Positions 1-10,640 of a stretch of DNA of 64,000 bases are shown piece after piece. A program made the position numbers and the translations under genes. Origin of the DNA: Hordeum vulgare subsp. vulgare (taxonomy: Eukaryota > Streptophyta > Magnoliopsida > Poales > Poaceae); contig NC_058521.1 of the NCBI RefSeq assembly GCF_904849725.1, forward strand, positions 431,228,676 through 431,292,675. The letters run 5' to 3'. Every line of letters starts with the position of its first letter. The stretch's first letter is position 1. The notes under the pieces are model-generated. The model was not told where the DNA came from and made no database searches. It was given only the letters and a program-made list of their open reading frames with translations.

Positions 1-279
1 ACGAGTTCCGATGAAGAGGAGGCTCCTCTACCTCAACCTGCAAACACCCATGTGGAGTTCAAGAAGTCAAGCCTCCCTGAGCATAAGAAGAAGCCTAAGA
101 CCTTGTTTATCCCTTCTCATTTCTTGCAGGAGAGTAAGTAGGAACTTTTCCATAGAGTGTTGAAACTTGAGGAGGAAAATGATGATCTAAGGGAGCAGAA
201 CTTTTTGCTCAAGTGGAAATTAGACAAGCTCAAGACTGCCCCAACAACACCACCATCACCACCAAAGGAAGACAACTAA
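1..279 (+). pseudogene. C-terminal end of a gypsy A gag-like reading frame
   Basis: Read in frame 1 from the window edge, this is a charged polypeptide tail. It has an acidic start, a Lys-rich stretch, then an in-frame TAG at 139-141. The same frame continues into a heptad-like coiled-coil segment (KLEEENDDLREQNFLLKWKL) and a Pro-rich tail ending at TAA 277-279. Because the frame continues without a shift after TAG, I read the TAG as a point nonsense mutation. The position, upstream of ~1.5 kb of non-coding DNA and a polypurine tract, fits the 3' end of the coding part of a gypsy-type element, often gag-like in non-autonomous Triticeae elements. Most of the gene lies left of the window. The product is unproven beyond the coiled-coil prediction by eye. 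Confidence 0.5.
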
Positions 280-1798
280 GCATTGGTATGGGCAATCCCC
301 TTGGCTTCTGCCAAGCTTGGGGGAGTTGCCCTGGTATCGTATCACCTTTATATCTTTTGCTTTTACCTTTGTTTTAGTTCTTTCCTTTTAAGTTTTTATT
401 TCTTCTTTTAGAGGAATAAGTCTTTAGTTTTTTTTAGTTTGAGTATTTTTCTTTTGTCTCTCCCCCGATGTATTTGAGCTTACGAACTATATAATAAAGA
501 GTGTCTTAGTCAAGGGCTTTGCTTTGTGCCATGATCAAAAGTATGAAAAGAATGATAGCATGAAAGATCATGAGACGATCTTATGGAAAGTGATAACTTC
601 ACTTATGACACGTATGATGATTGAAACTTGTTGAGAATAAATCAACATAGACATTAGTCATTGTTGCAATTAATAAGAATTAATAAGGAAAGAGAGGTTC
701 ACATATAAATATATCATCTTAGACACTTTTTACAATTGTGAGCACTCACCAAACTATTACATGCCTAGGAGTAGATGTTGGACAAGGAGGACAACATAAT
801 GAATTGTGTTTGCTTGGTTCCAAACAATGTTATATGATTAGAGATCCCTTAACATGTGACGATTTCTTCCACCTCATATTAGCCAAAACTCCCGCACCAA
901 GTAGAGATACTACTTGTGCATCCATAAACCTCCAACCCAGTTTTGCCATGAGAGTCAACCATACCTACCTATGGATTGAATAAGATCCTTCAAGTAAGTT
1001 GTCATCGGTGCAAGCAATAGAAATTGCTCTCTAATATGTATGATCTATTAGTGTGTGGAAAATAAGCTTTGTACGAACCTGTGATGAGGAAGACATAAAA
1101 GCGACAGACTGCATAATAAAGTTCTTTGTCACAGGAAGCAATATAAAGTGACGTTCCTCCGCACTAAGAGGACACGCATTCAAACCTCAAAAGCGCATGA
1201 CAACCTCTGCTTCCCTCTGCGAAGGGCCTATCTTGTACCTTTACTTTTTACCCTTGTAAGAGTCATGGTGATCATCACCAATTCCCTTTTTACCTTCGTC
1301 TTGGCTACCGTCACATGCTTGGGAAAGATCTATATTCTTATATCAACTTGGAGTTGAGTACTCATGGTTTATTATTGTTGACTTTACACTTGAGGTAAAC
1401 CGTTGGGAGGCAAAACTATAAGCCCCTATCTTCCTGTGTGTCCAGCTGAAGGTTTGACACCATGAGTACCATGTGAGTTATAACAATTGTGGAAAACAAA
1501 AGAGATGATTGAGTATGTGGGTTTGCCTTACAAGCTCTTATTTGACTCTTTCTGATGTTGTGATAAATTGCAATTGCTTCAATGACTATGGACTATTGTT
1601 GGTTACTTCTCGGTAAGGTTTTTTGCTTCATGCTTTGCTTTGTGAAGGAATTGTTACTTTCCCATAAGAATCTTTATGATATATTGTTGTTCTATGTGTG
1701 ATCATGATGCCCTCATGTCCGTATTATGTTTTATCAACACCTTCGTCCCCAAACATGTGGACATGTTTATGGAACTTGGTTTTCACTTGAGGACAAGC
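280..1798 (+). other. Non-coding internal 3' region of gypsy A
   Basis: No plausible gene is seen here. The stretch holds a first AAGCTTGGGGGAGTT motif at 324-338, which is a polypurine-tract look-alike, then T-rich DNA, and ends with CACTTGAGGACAAGC just before copia-1. Such AAGCTTGGGGGAG motifs are typical of the non-coding 3' part of Triticeae gypsy elements. Short reading frames at 738-983 and 1148-1357 show no recognisable domain. Confidence 0.6.
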
Positions 1799-3563
1799 TG
1801 TTGGGTAACGTAGCATAAATTCAAATTTTTTCCTACGCATGTTCAGATCTTCCTATGGAGAGACCAGCAACGAGAGAGGGGTAAGAGCATCTTCGTACCT
1901 TTGAAGATCGCTAAGCGGAAGCGTTTGCTAGAACGCGGTTGATGGAGTCGTACTCGCGGCGATTCCGATCTAGTGCCGAACAACGGCACCTCCGCGTTCA
2001 ACACACGTGCAGCCCGGTGACGTCTCCCGCACCTTGATCCAGCAAGGAGGAGGGAGAGGTTGGGGAAGAAGACCAGCAACACGACGGCGTGGTGTTGGTG
2101 GAGAGACGAGGTCTCCCGGCAGGGCTTCGCCAAGCGCCGGCAGAGAGGAGGAGGGAGAAGTGCGGGGCTGCGCCGAGGGAGAGGGAAAACTGTATCCTCC
2201 AAAGGCCAAAAGTGCCCACTATATATAGGGGAAGGGGAGAGGGGGTTCCACCCCTAGGTTTCCCACCCTAGGGGGTGCGGCAGCCCTCCCAGATGGGGTT
2301 TGTGGCGGCCAGATGGGGAGGAGGGGTTGGCGCACCCCTCTGGTGGGCCTAAGGCCCACCTGAGTTAGGGTTCCCCCCCTCTTTTCCTTTCCCCTGCGCC
2401 ATGGGCTGAGTGGGGAGGCGCACCAGCCCAACTAGGGGCTGGTTCCCACCCCCACTTAGCCCATCTTACCTCTTGGGGTCGCAGCCCCCCTTCGGTGGTC
2501 CCCCGGGACCACCTCCGGTGGTCCCGGTGGTCCCGGTACGTTACCGGTGATGCCCGAAACACTTCCGGTCTCCGAAACCATCCGTCCTATATATCAATCT
2601 TTACCTCCGGACTATTCCGGAGCTCCTCGTGACGTCCTGGATCTCATTCGGGACTCTGAACAACTTTCGGTAATCTCGTATAACAATTCCCTATAACCCT
2701 AGCGTCATCGAACCTTAAGTGTGTAGACCCTACGGGTTCGGGAGACAGGCAGACATGACCGAGACACCTCTCCGGCCAATAACCATCAGCGGGGTCTGGA
2801 TACCCATGGTGGCTCCCACTAACTCCACGATGATTTCATCGGATGAACCACGATGTCAAGGATTCAATCAATCCCGTATACGATTCCCTTTGTCTGTCGG
2901 TATAGAACTTGCCCGAGATTCGATCGTCGGTATACCTATACCTTGTTCAATCTCGTTACCGGTAAGTCTCTTTACTCGTTCCGTAGCACGTCATCGTGTG
3001 ACTAACTCCTTAGTCACATTGAGCTCATGATGATGTTCTACCGAGTGGGCCCAGAGATACCTCTCCGTCACACGGAGTGACAAATCCCGATCTCGATTCG
3101 TGCCAACCCAACAGACACTTTCGGAGGTACCCGTAGTGCACCTTTATAGTCACCCAGTTACGTTGTGACGTTTGATACACCCAAAGCACTCCTACGGTAT
3201 CCGGGAGTTGCACAATCTCACGGTCGAAGGAAAAGATACTTGACATTAGAAAAGCATTAGCATACGAACAATACGATCTAGTGCTAGGCTTAGGATTGGG
3301 TCTTGTCCACCACATCATTCTCCCAATGATGTGATCTCGTTATCAATGACATCCAATGTCCATGATCAGGAAACCATGATCATCTATTGACTAACGAGCT
3401 AGCCAACTAGAGGCTTGCTAGGGACACATTGTGATCTATTCATTCACACATGTATTACTGTTTCCTGTTAATACAATTATAGCATGAACGATAGACGATT
3501 ATCATGAACAAGGAAATATGATAACAACCATTTTATTATTGCCTCTAGGGCATATTTCCAACA
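1799..3563 (-). repeat. Copia-1 3' LTR (left)
   Basis: A 1765-bp long terminal repeat. On the minus strand it begins TGTTGGAAATATGCCCTAGA and ends CTACGTTACCCAACA, the BARE1/Angela/WIS signature. It pairs with 8850-10614. Short reading frames on both strands inside it recur at matching positions in the other LTR and are not genes. Confidence 0.95.
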
Positions 3564-3575
3564 GTCTCCCACTTG
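3564..3575 (-). other. Polypurine tract of copia-1
   Basis: Read on the minus strand this is CAAGTGGGAGAC, directly in front of the 3' LTR. It is the expected primer for plus-strand DNA synthesis. The same motif flanks copia-3 at 43678-43689. Confidence 0.8.
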
Positions 3576-3595
3576 CACTAGAGTCAATAATCTAG

Positions 3596-6500
3596 TTACA
3601 TTGTGATGTATCGAACACCCATAGCATCATGGTGTTGATCATGTTTTGCTCGTGGAAGAGGTTTAGTCAACGGGTCTGCAATATTCAGATCCGTGTGTAC
3701 TTTACAAATATCTATCACTCCAGTTTGGACATGGTCCTGGATGGAGTTGTAGCGGCGCTTGATGTGCTTCGTCTTCCGGTGAAACCTGGGCTCCTTGGCC
3801 ATGGCAATGGCTCCAGTGTTGTCACAGAAGAGTGTCATAGGACCCGACGCGCTTGGAACCACTCCAAGGTCGGTGATGAGCTCCTTCATCCAAATTCCTT
3901 CATGAGCCGCTTCTGAAGCAGCTATGTATTCCGCTTCACATGTAGATGCTACCACGACTTCTTGTTTGCTGCTGCACCAGCTCACTGCCCCACCATTCAA
4001 CACATATACGTATCCGGTTTGTGACTTAGAGTCATCCGGATCTGTGTCGAAGCTAGCGTCGACGTAACCCTTTACGACGAGCTCTTCGTCACCTCCATAA
4101 ACGAGAAACATTTCCTTAGTCCTTTTCAGGTACTTAAGGATATTCTTGACCGCTGTCCAGTGTTCTGCACCGGGATTACTTTGGTACCTCCCTACCAAGC
4201 TTATCGCAAGGTTTATATCAGGTCTGGTACACAGCATGGCATACATTAGAGAGCCCACGGCTGAAGCGTAGGGGACAGAACTCATCTTCTCTCTATGTGC
4301 TGCCGTGGTCGGCGACTGAGTCTTACTCAATCTCATACCTTGCAAAACTGGCAAGAACCCTTTCTTTGAGTTTTCCATATTGAACTTCTTCAGTATCTTG
4401 TCAAGGTATGTACTTTGCGAAAGACCTATGAGGCGTCTCGATCTATCTCTATAGATCTTGATGCCTAATATGTATGCGGCTTCTCCAAGGTCCTTCATTG
4501 AAAAACTCTTGTTCAAATAGGCCTTTATGCTCTCCAACATCTCTATATTATTCCCCATCAACAATATGTCATCCACATATAGTACGAGGAAAGCTACAGA
4601 GCTCCCACTCACTTTCTTGTACAGACAGGCTTCTCCGTAAACCTGTATGAACCCAAACGCTTTAATCACCTCATTAAAGCGAATGTTCCAACTCTGAGAT
4701 GCTTGTACCAGCCCATAGATGGAGCGCTGGAGCTTGCATACTTTGTTAGAACCTTTAGGATCGACAAAACCTTCTGGTTGCATCATATACAACTCTTCCT
4801 TAAGATTCCCGTTAAGGAACGCTGTTTTGACGTCCATTTGCCAAATTTCATAATCATAAAAGGCGGCAATTGCTAACATGATTCGGACTGATTTCAGCTT
4901 CGCTACGGGAGAGAAAGTCTCTTCGTAGTCAACTCCTTGAATTTGTCGAAAACCCTTTGCGACAAGTCGAGCTTTGTAAACGGTTACATTACCGTTTGCA
5001 TCAGTCTTCTTCTTGAAGATCCATTTATTTTCTATGGCTCGCCATTCATCGGGCAAGTCCACCAAAGTCCATACTTTGTTCTCATACATGGATCCTATCT
5101 CGGATTTCATGGCCTCAAGCCATTTGTTGGAATCCGGGCCCGCCATCGCTTCTTCATAGTTCGAAGGTTCACCGTTGTCTAACAACATGATTTCCATCAC
5201 AGGGTTGCCGTACCACTCTGGTGCGGAGCGTACCCTTGTGGACCTTCGTGGTTCAGTAGTAACTTGATCCGAAGCTTCATGATCATCATCATTAACTTCC
5301 TCTTCAGTTGGTGTAGGCACCACAGGAACAACTTCTTGCGTTGCGCTACTTTCCTGTTCGAGAGGGGGTGTAATTACCTCATCAAGTTCTACCTTCCTCC
5401 CACTTACTTCTTTCGAGAGAAACTCTTTCTCTAGAAAGGATCCGTTCTTGGCAACAAAGGTTTTACCTTCGGATCTAAGATAGAAGGTATACCCAATAGT
5501 TTCCTTAGGGTATCCTATGAATACGCATTTCTCCGCTTTGGGTTCGAGCTTTTCTGGTTGAAGTTTCTTCACATAAGCATCGCAGCCCCAAACTTTAAGA
5601 AACGACAACTTAGGTTTCTTGCCAAACCATAGTTCATACGGTGTCGTCTCAACGGATTTAGACGGTGCCCTATTTAAAGTGAATGCTGCAGTTTCTAATG
5701 CGTATCCCCAAAATGATAGCGGTAAGTCGGTAAGAGACATCATAGATCGTACCATATCTAATAAGGTGCGATTACGATGTTCAGACACTCCGTTACGCTG
5801 CGGTGTGCCAGGCGGTGTTAGTTGTGAAACGATTCCATACTTCCTTAGGTGTGTGCCAAACTCGTGACTCAAATATTCTCCTCCACGATCAGATCGTAGA
5901 CATTTAATTTTTCTGTCACGTTGATTCTCAACCTCACTCTGAAATTCCTTGAACTTTTCAAACGTCTCAGATTTGTGCTTCATCAAGTAGATATACCCAT
6001 ACCTACTCAAATCATCGGTGAGAGTGAGAACATAACGATAACCACCGCGAGCTTCAACGTTCATTGGACCACACACATCAGTATGTATTATTTCCAATAA
6101 GTCGGTGGCTCTCTCCATTATTCCTGAGAATGGAGTCTTAGTCATCTTGCCCATGAGGCATGGTTCGCATGTGTCAAATGATTCAAAGTCAAGAGACTCT
6201 AGCAGTCCATCAGTATGGAGCTTCTTCATGCGCTTAACGCCGATATGACCAAGGCGGCAGTGCCACAAGTATGTGGGACTATCATTATCAACTTTGCATC
6301 TTTTGGTACTCACACTATGAATATGTGTAACATCACGATCGAGATTCATCAAGAATAAACCATTCACCAGCGGAGCATGACCATAAAACATATCACTCAT
6401 ATAAATAGAACAACCATTATTCTCTGACTTAAATGAGTAGCCGTCTCGCATTAAGCAAGACCCTGATACAATGTTCATGCTTAAAGCTGGTACTAAATAA

Positions 6501-7579
6501 AAATTATTAAGGTTTAAAACTAATCCCGACGGTAGATGTAGAGGTAGCGTGCCGACGGCGATCACATCGACCTTTGAACCATTCCCGACGCGCATCGTCA
6601 CCTCGTCCTTGGCCAGTCTCCGCTTATTCCGCAGTTCCTGCTTTGAGTTGCAAATGTGAGCAACAGCACCGGTATCAAATACCCAGGAGCTACTACGAGC
6701 GCTGGTAAGGTACACATCAATAACATGTATATCATATATACCTTTAACGTTGCCGGCCTTCTTGTCCGCTAAGTATTTGGGGCAGTTCCGCTTCGAGTGA
6801 CCTTTTCCCTTGCAGTAGAAGCACTCAGTCTCAGGCTTGGGTCCGTTCTTTTTCTTCTTCCCGGCATCTGGCTTACCGGGCGCGGCAACAACTTTGCCGT
6901 CTTTCTTGAAGTTCTTCTTACCCCTGCCTTTCTTGAAACTAGTGGTCTTGTTGACCATCAACACTTGATGCTCCTTCTTGATTTCTACTTCTGCAGACTT
7001 GAGCATCGAGTACAACTCGGGAATGGTTTTCTCCATCCCTTGCATGTTGTAGTTAAGCACAAAGCCTTTGTAGCTTGGTGGGAGAGACTGGAGGATTCTG
7101 TCAATGATAGCATCATCCGGAAGTTCAACTCCAAGTGAAGTCAGACGACCGTGTAACCCAGACATTTTGAGTATGTGCTCACTGACAGAACTGTTCTCCT
7201 CCATCTTACAGCTGAAGAACTTGTCGGAGACTTCATATCTCTCGACACGGGCATGAGCTTGAAAAACTAGCTTCAGCTCTTGGAACATCTCATATGCCCC
7301 GTGTTGCTCAAAACGTCTTTGGAGCCCCGTTTCTAAACTGTATAACATGCCACACCTGACCAGAGAATAGTCATCACTCCGCGCTTGCCAGACGTTTAGA
7401 ACGTCCTGTGCTGCTGCGGGAGCGGGAGGGTCACCTAGCGGCGCATTAAGGACATAAGCCTTTTTAGCTGCTTCAAGGATGAGCTTTAGGTTGCGAACCC
7501 AGTCCGCATAGTTGCTACCATCATCTTTCAGCTTGTTTTTCTCTAGGAATGCGTTGAAGTTGAGGTTGACGTTGGACAT
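3596..7579 (-). CDS. Copia-1 gag-pol polyprotein (intact, 1327 aa)
   Basis: A single uninterrupted Ty1/copia polyprotein that supplies the capsid, protease, integrase, reverse transcriptase and RNase H needed for retrotransposition in cytoplasmic virus-like particles. In order: gag about 1-245; CCHC zinc knuckle C253, C256, H261, C266; aspartic protease with D302-T-G; integrase zinc-binding H440, H445, C471, C474 and catalytic D501, D564, E600 (D,D-35-E spacing); reverse transcriptase with D916 in QMDVKTAFLNG and YVDD at 1001-1004; RNase H with D1174, E1215 and D1253. No frameshift or stop was found, and the domain order INT before RT is that of copia. The ATG at 7577-7579 follows the leader and gives the conserved MSNVNLNFNAFLEKNKL start. 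Length is normal for this family. Transcription would start in the right LTR. Confidence 0.95.
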   Translation of the reverse strand: MSNVNLNFNAFLEKNKLKDDGSNYADWVRNLKLILEAAKKAYVLNAPLGDPPAPAAAQDVLNVWQARSDDYSLVRCGMLYSLETGLQRRFEQHGAYEMFQELKLVFQAHARVERYEVSDKFFSCKMEENSSVSEHILKMSGLHGRLTSLGVELPDDAIIDRILQSLPPSYKGFVLNYNMQGMEKTIPELYSMLKSAEVEIKKEHQVLMVNKTTSFKKGRGKKNFKKDGKVVAAPGKPDAGKKKKNGPKPETECFYCKGKGHSKRNCPKYLADKKAGNVKGIYDIHVIDVYLTSARSSSWVFDTGAVAHICNSKQELRNKRRLAKDEVTMRVGNGSKVDVIAVGTLPLHLPSGLVLNLNNFYLVPALSMNIVSGSCLMRDGYSFKSENNGCSIYMSDMFYGHAPLVNGLFLMNLDRDVTHIHSVSTKRCKVDNDSPTYLWHCRLGHIGVKRMKKLHTDGLLESLDFESFDTCEPCLMGKMTKTPFSGIMERATDLLEIIHTDVCGPMNVEARGGYRYVLTLTDDLSRYGYIYLMKHKSETFEKFKEFQSEVENQRDRKIKCLRSDRGGEYLSHEFGTHLRKYGIVSQLTPPGTPQRNGVSEHRNRTLLDMVRSMMSLTDLPLSFWGYALETAAFTLNRAPSKSVETTPYELWFGKKPKLSFLKVWGCDAYVKKLQPEKLEPKAEKCVFIGYPKETIGYTFYLRSEGKTFVAKNGSFLEKEFLSKEVSGRKVELDEVITPPLEQESSATQEVVPVVPTPTEEEVNDDDHEASDQVTTEPRRSTRVRSAPEWYGNPVMEIMLLDNGEPSNYEEAMAGPDSNKWLEAMKSEIGSMYENKVWTLVDLPDEWRAIENKWIFKKKTDANGNVTVYKARLVAKGFRQIQGVDYEETFSPVAKLKSVRIMLAIAAFYDYEIWQMDVKTAFLNGNLKEELYMMQPEGFVDPKGSNKVCKLQRSIYGLVQASQSWNIRFNEVIKAFGFIQVYGEACLYKKVSGSSVAFLVLYVDDILLMGNNIEMLESIKAYLNKSFSMKDLGEAAYILGIKIYRDRSRRLIGLSQSTYLDKILKKFNMENSKKGFLPVLQGMRLSKTQSPTTAAHREKMSSVPYASAVGSLMYAMLCTRPDINLAISLVGRYQSNPGAEHWTAVKNILKYLKRTKEMFLVYGGDEELVVKGYVDASFDTDPDDSKSQTGYVYVLNGGAVSWCSSKQEVVVASTCEAEYIAASEAAHEGIWMKELITDLGVVPSASGPMTLFCDNTGAIAMAKEPRFHRKTKHIKRRYNSIQDHVQTGVIDICKVHTDLNIADPLTKPLPRAKHDQHHDAMGVRYITM

Positions 7580-8833
7580 CTACAATATTTATAAAGACAA
7601 CTTTTAGACTAAGTTCATGACAATTAAGTTCATTTAATCAAATTAAGTATGAACTCCCACTTAAATCGACATCCCTCTAGTCATCTAAGTGATACATGAT
7701 CCATGTTGACTAACCCGTGTCCGATCATCACGTGAGACGGACTAGTCACCATGGTGAGCAACTTCATGCTGATCGTATTCAACCATACGACTCATGTTCG
7801 ACCTTTCGGTCTCTTGTATTCGAGGTCATGTCTGTACATGCTAAGCCCGTCGAGTCAACCTAAGTGTTTTGCGTGTGTAAATCTGGCTTACACCCGTTGT
7901 ATGCGAACGTTAGAATCTATCACACCCGATCATCACGTGGTGCTTCGAGACAACGAACCTTCGCAACGGTGCACACTTAGGGGAATACGTTCTCGAAATT
8001 TTAGGAGGGATCATCTTATTATGCTACCGTCGTACTAAGCAATAAGATGTAAAACATGATAAACATCACAATGCAATCATATAGTGACATGATATGGCCA
8101 TTATCATCTTTGCTCTTTCGATCTCCATCTTCAGGCATTGCATGATCATCATCGTCACCGGCGTGACACCATGATCTCCATCATCATGATCTCCATCATC
8201 GTGTCTCCGTGAAGTCGTCACGCCAACTACTACTATCACTACTACTATGGCTAACCGTTAGCAATGAAGTAAAAGTAGCAAGCACAAGGCGTTGCATCTC
8301 ATAAAATAAATTAAGACAACTCCTATGGCTCCTGCCGGTTGTCATACTCATCGACATGCAAGTCGTGAAACCTATTAAAATAACATGATCATCTCATACA
8401 TCATACATGCAACATCACAACTTTGGCCATATCACATCACATGTCAAACCCTGCAAAAACAAGTTAGACGTCCTCTAATTGTTGTTGCAAGTTTTACGTG
8501 GCTGATTTGGGTTTCTAGCAAGAACGCCTTCTTACCTACGTGACAGCCACAACGATGATATGCCAAAGCTATTTACCCTTCATAAGGACCCTTTTCATCA
8601 AATCCAATCCGACTAGAGTAGGAGAGACAGACACCCGCTAGCCACCTTTATGCACGATGTGCATGTTTGTCGGTGGAACCAGTCTCACGTAAGAGTACGT
8701 GTAAGGTCGGTCCGGGCCGCTTCATCCCACAATACCGCCGAAAATAATAAGACTAGTAACGGCAAGCAAATTGACAAACCATCGCCCACAACTTTTGTGT
8801 TCTACTCGTGCATAGAATCTACGCATAGAAAAC
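7580..8833 (-). other. Copia-1 5' leader
   Basis: A ~1.25-kb untranslated region between the primer-binding site and the gag start on the minus strand. It contains the motif ACAAGTTAGACGTCCTCTAA (+ strand near 8460) that recurs in the leaders of copia-2 (~21200), copia-3 (~48587) and, on the other strand, copia-B (~40120). No gene is seen. Confidence 0.75.
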
Positions 8834-8849
8834 CTGGCTCGGATGCCAC
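8834..8849 (-). other. Primer-binding site of copia-1
   Basis: Directly inside the 5' LTR. On the minus strand it reads GTGGCATCCGAGCC. This resembles TGGTATCAGAGC, the initiator-tRNA(Met) complement used by copia elements, with mismatches. Confidence 0.7.
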
Positions 8850-10614
8850 TGTTGGGTAACGTAGCATAAATTCAAAAATTTTCCTACGCATGTTCAGATC
8901 TTCCTATGGAGAGACCAGCAACGAGAGAGGGGTAAGAGCATCTTCGTACCTTTGAAGATCGCTAAGCGAAAGCGTTTGCTAGAACGCGGTTGATGGAGTC
9001 GTACTCGCGGCGATTCCGATCTAGTGCCAAACAACGGCACCTCCGCGTTCAACACACGTGCAGCCCGGTGACGTCTCCCGCACCTTGATCCAGCAAGGAG
9101 GAGGGAGAGGTTGGGGAAGAAGACCAGCAACACGACGGCATGGTGTTGGTGGAGAGACGAGGTCTCCCGGCAGGGCTTCGCCAAGCGCCGGCAGAGAGGA
9201 GGAGGGAGAAGTGCGGGGCTGCGCCGAGGGAGAGGGAAAACTGTATCCTCCAAAGGCCAAAAGTGCCCACTATATATAGGGGAAGGGGAGAGGGGGTGCC
9301 ACCCCTAGGGTTCCCACCCTAGGGGGTGCGGCAGCCCTCCCAGATGGGGTTTGTGGCGGCCAGATGGGGAGGAGGGGTTGGCGCACCCCTCTGGTGGGCC
9401 TAAGGCCCACCTGAGTTAGGGTTCCCCCCCTCTTTTCCTTTCCCCTGCGCCATGGGCTGAGTGGGGAGGCACACCAGCCCAACTAGGGGCTAGTTCCCAC
9501 CCCCACTTAGCCCATCTTACCTCTTGGGGTCGCAGCCCCCCTTCGGTGGTCCCCCGGGACCACCTCCGGTGGTCCCGGTGGTCCCGGTACGTTACCGGTG
9601 ATGCCCGAAACACTTCCGGTCTCCGAAACCATCCGTCCTATATATCAATCTTTACCTCTGGACTATTCCGGAGCTCCTCATGACGTCCTGGATCTCATCC
9701 GGGACTCCGAACAACTTTCGGTAATCTCGTATAACAATTCCCTATAACCCTAGCGTCATCGAACCTTAAGTGTGGAGACCCTACGGGTTCGGGAGACAGG
9801 CAGACATGACCGAGACACCTCTCCGGCCAATAACCATCAGCGGGGTCTGGATACCCATGGTGGCTCCCACTAACTCCACGATGATTTCATCGGATGAACC
9901 ACGATGTCAAGGATTCAATCAATCCCGTATACGATTCCCTTTGTCTGTCGGTATAGAACTTGCCCGAGATTCGATCGTCGGTATACCTATACCTTGTTCA
10001 ATCTCGTTACCGGTAAGTCTCTTTACTCGTTCCGTAGCACGTCATCGTGTGACTAACTCCTTAGTCACATTGAGCTCATGATGATGTTCTACCGAGTGGG
10101 CCCAGAGATACCTCTCCGTCACACGGAGTGACAAATCCCGATCTCGATTCGTGCCAACCCAACAGACACTTTCGGAGGTACCCGTAGTGCACCTTTATAG
10201 TCACCCAGTTACGTTGTGACGTTTGATACACCCAAAGCACTCCTACGGTATCCGGGAGTTGCACAATCTCACGGTCGAAGGAAAAGATACTTGACATTAG
10301 AAAAGCATTAGCATACGAACAATACGATCTAGTGCTAGGCTTAGGATTGGGTCTTGTCCACCACATCATTCTCCCAATGATGTGATCTCGTTATCAATGA
10401 CATCCAATGTCCATGATCAGGAAACCATGATCATCTATTGACTAATGAGCTAGCCAACTAGAGGCTTGCTAGGGACACATTGTGATCTATTCATTCACAC
10501 ATGTATTACTGTTTCCTGTTAATACAATTATAGCATGAACGATAGACGATTATCATGAACAAGGAAATATGATAACAACCATTTTATTATTGCCTCTAGG
10601 GCATATTTCCAACA
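8850..10614 (-). repeat. Copia-1 5' LTR (right)
   Basis: A 1765-bp LTR, the partner of 1799-3563. It is the promoter copy for the minus-strand element. A TATATATAG-type TATA motif lies at 9271-9279 (CTATATATA on the minus strand), directed toward gag-pol. A second one, GATATATAGGACGG on the minus strand, lies around 9640. BARE1 LTRs are known to have two TATA boxes; which one is used here is not shown. Confidence 0.93.
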
Positions 10615-10640
10615 CAAGCGAGGTCTAAGCTTGGGGGAGT

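Larger units (their letters stand above)
1799..10614 (-). mobile_element. Copia-1: complete BARE1/Angela/WIS-type retrotransposon
   Basis: A complete 8816-bp Ty1/copia element on the minus strand. Both LTRs are 1765 bp (1799-3563 and 8850-10614), with TGTTGG...CCAACA ends. The 5-bp target duplication CAAGC is perfect (1794-1798 and 10615-10619). Between the LTRs are a minus-strand primer-binding site beside the right LTR, a ~1.3-kb leader, one open gag-pol frame and a polypurine tract beside the left LTR. By eye the LTRs differ by about 15 substitutions and no net length change, under 1%, so the insertion is young. It sits just in front of gypsy A's 3' LTR. Confidence 0.95.

Noticed and set aside
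1843..3318. Cluster of short frames, duplicated at 8894-10369
   Set aside because: They lie in the two LTRs of copia-1 and are identical because the LTRs are; no conserved domain.
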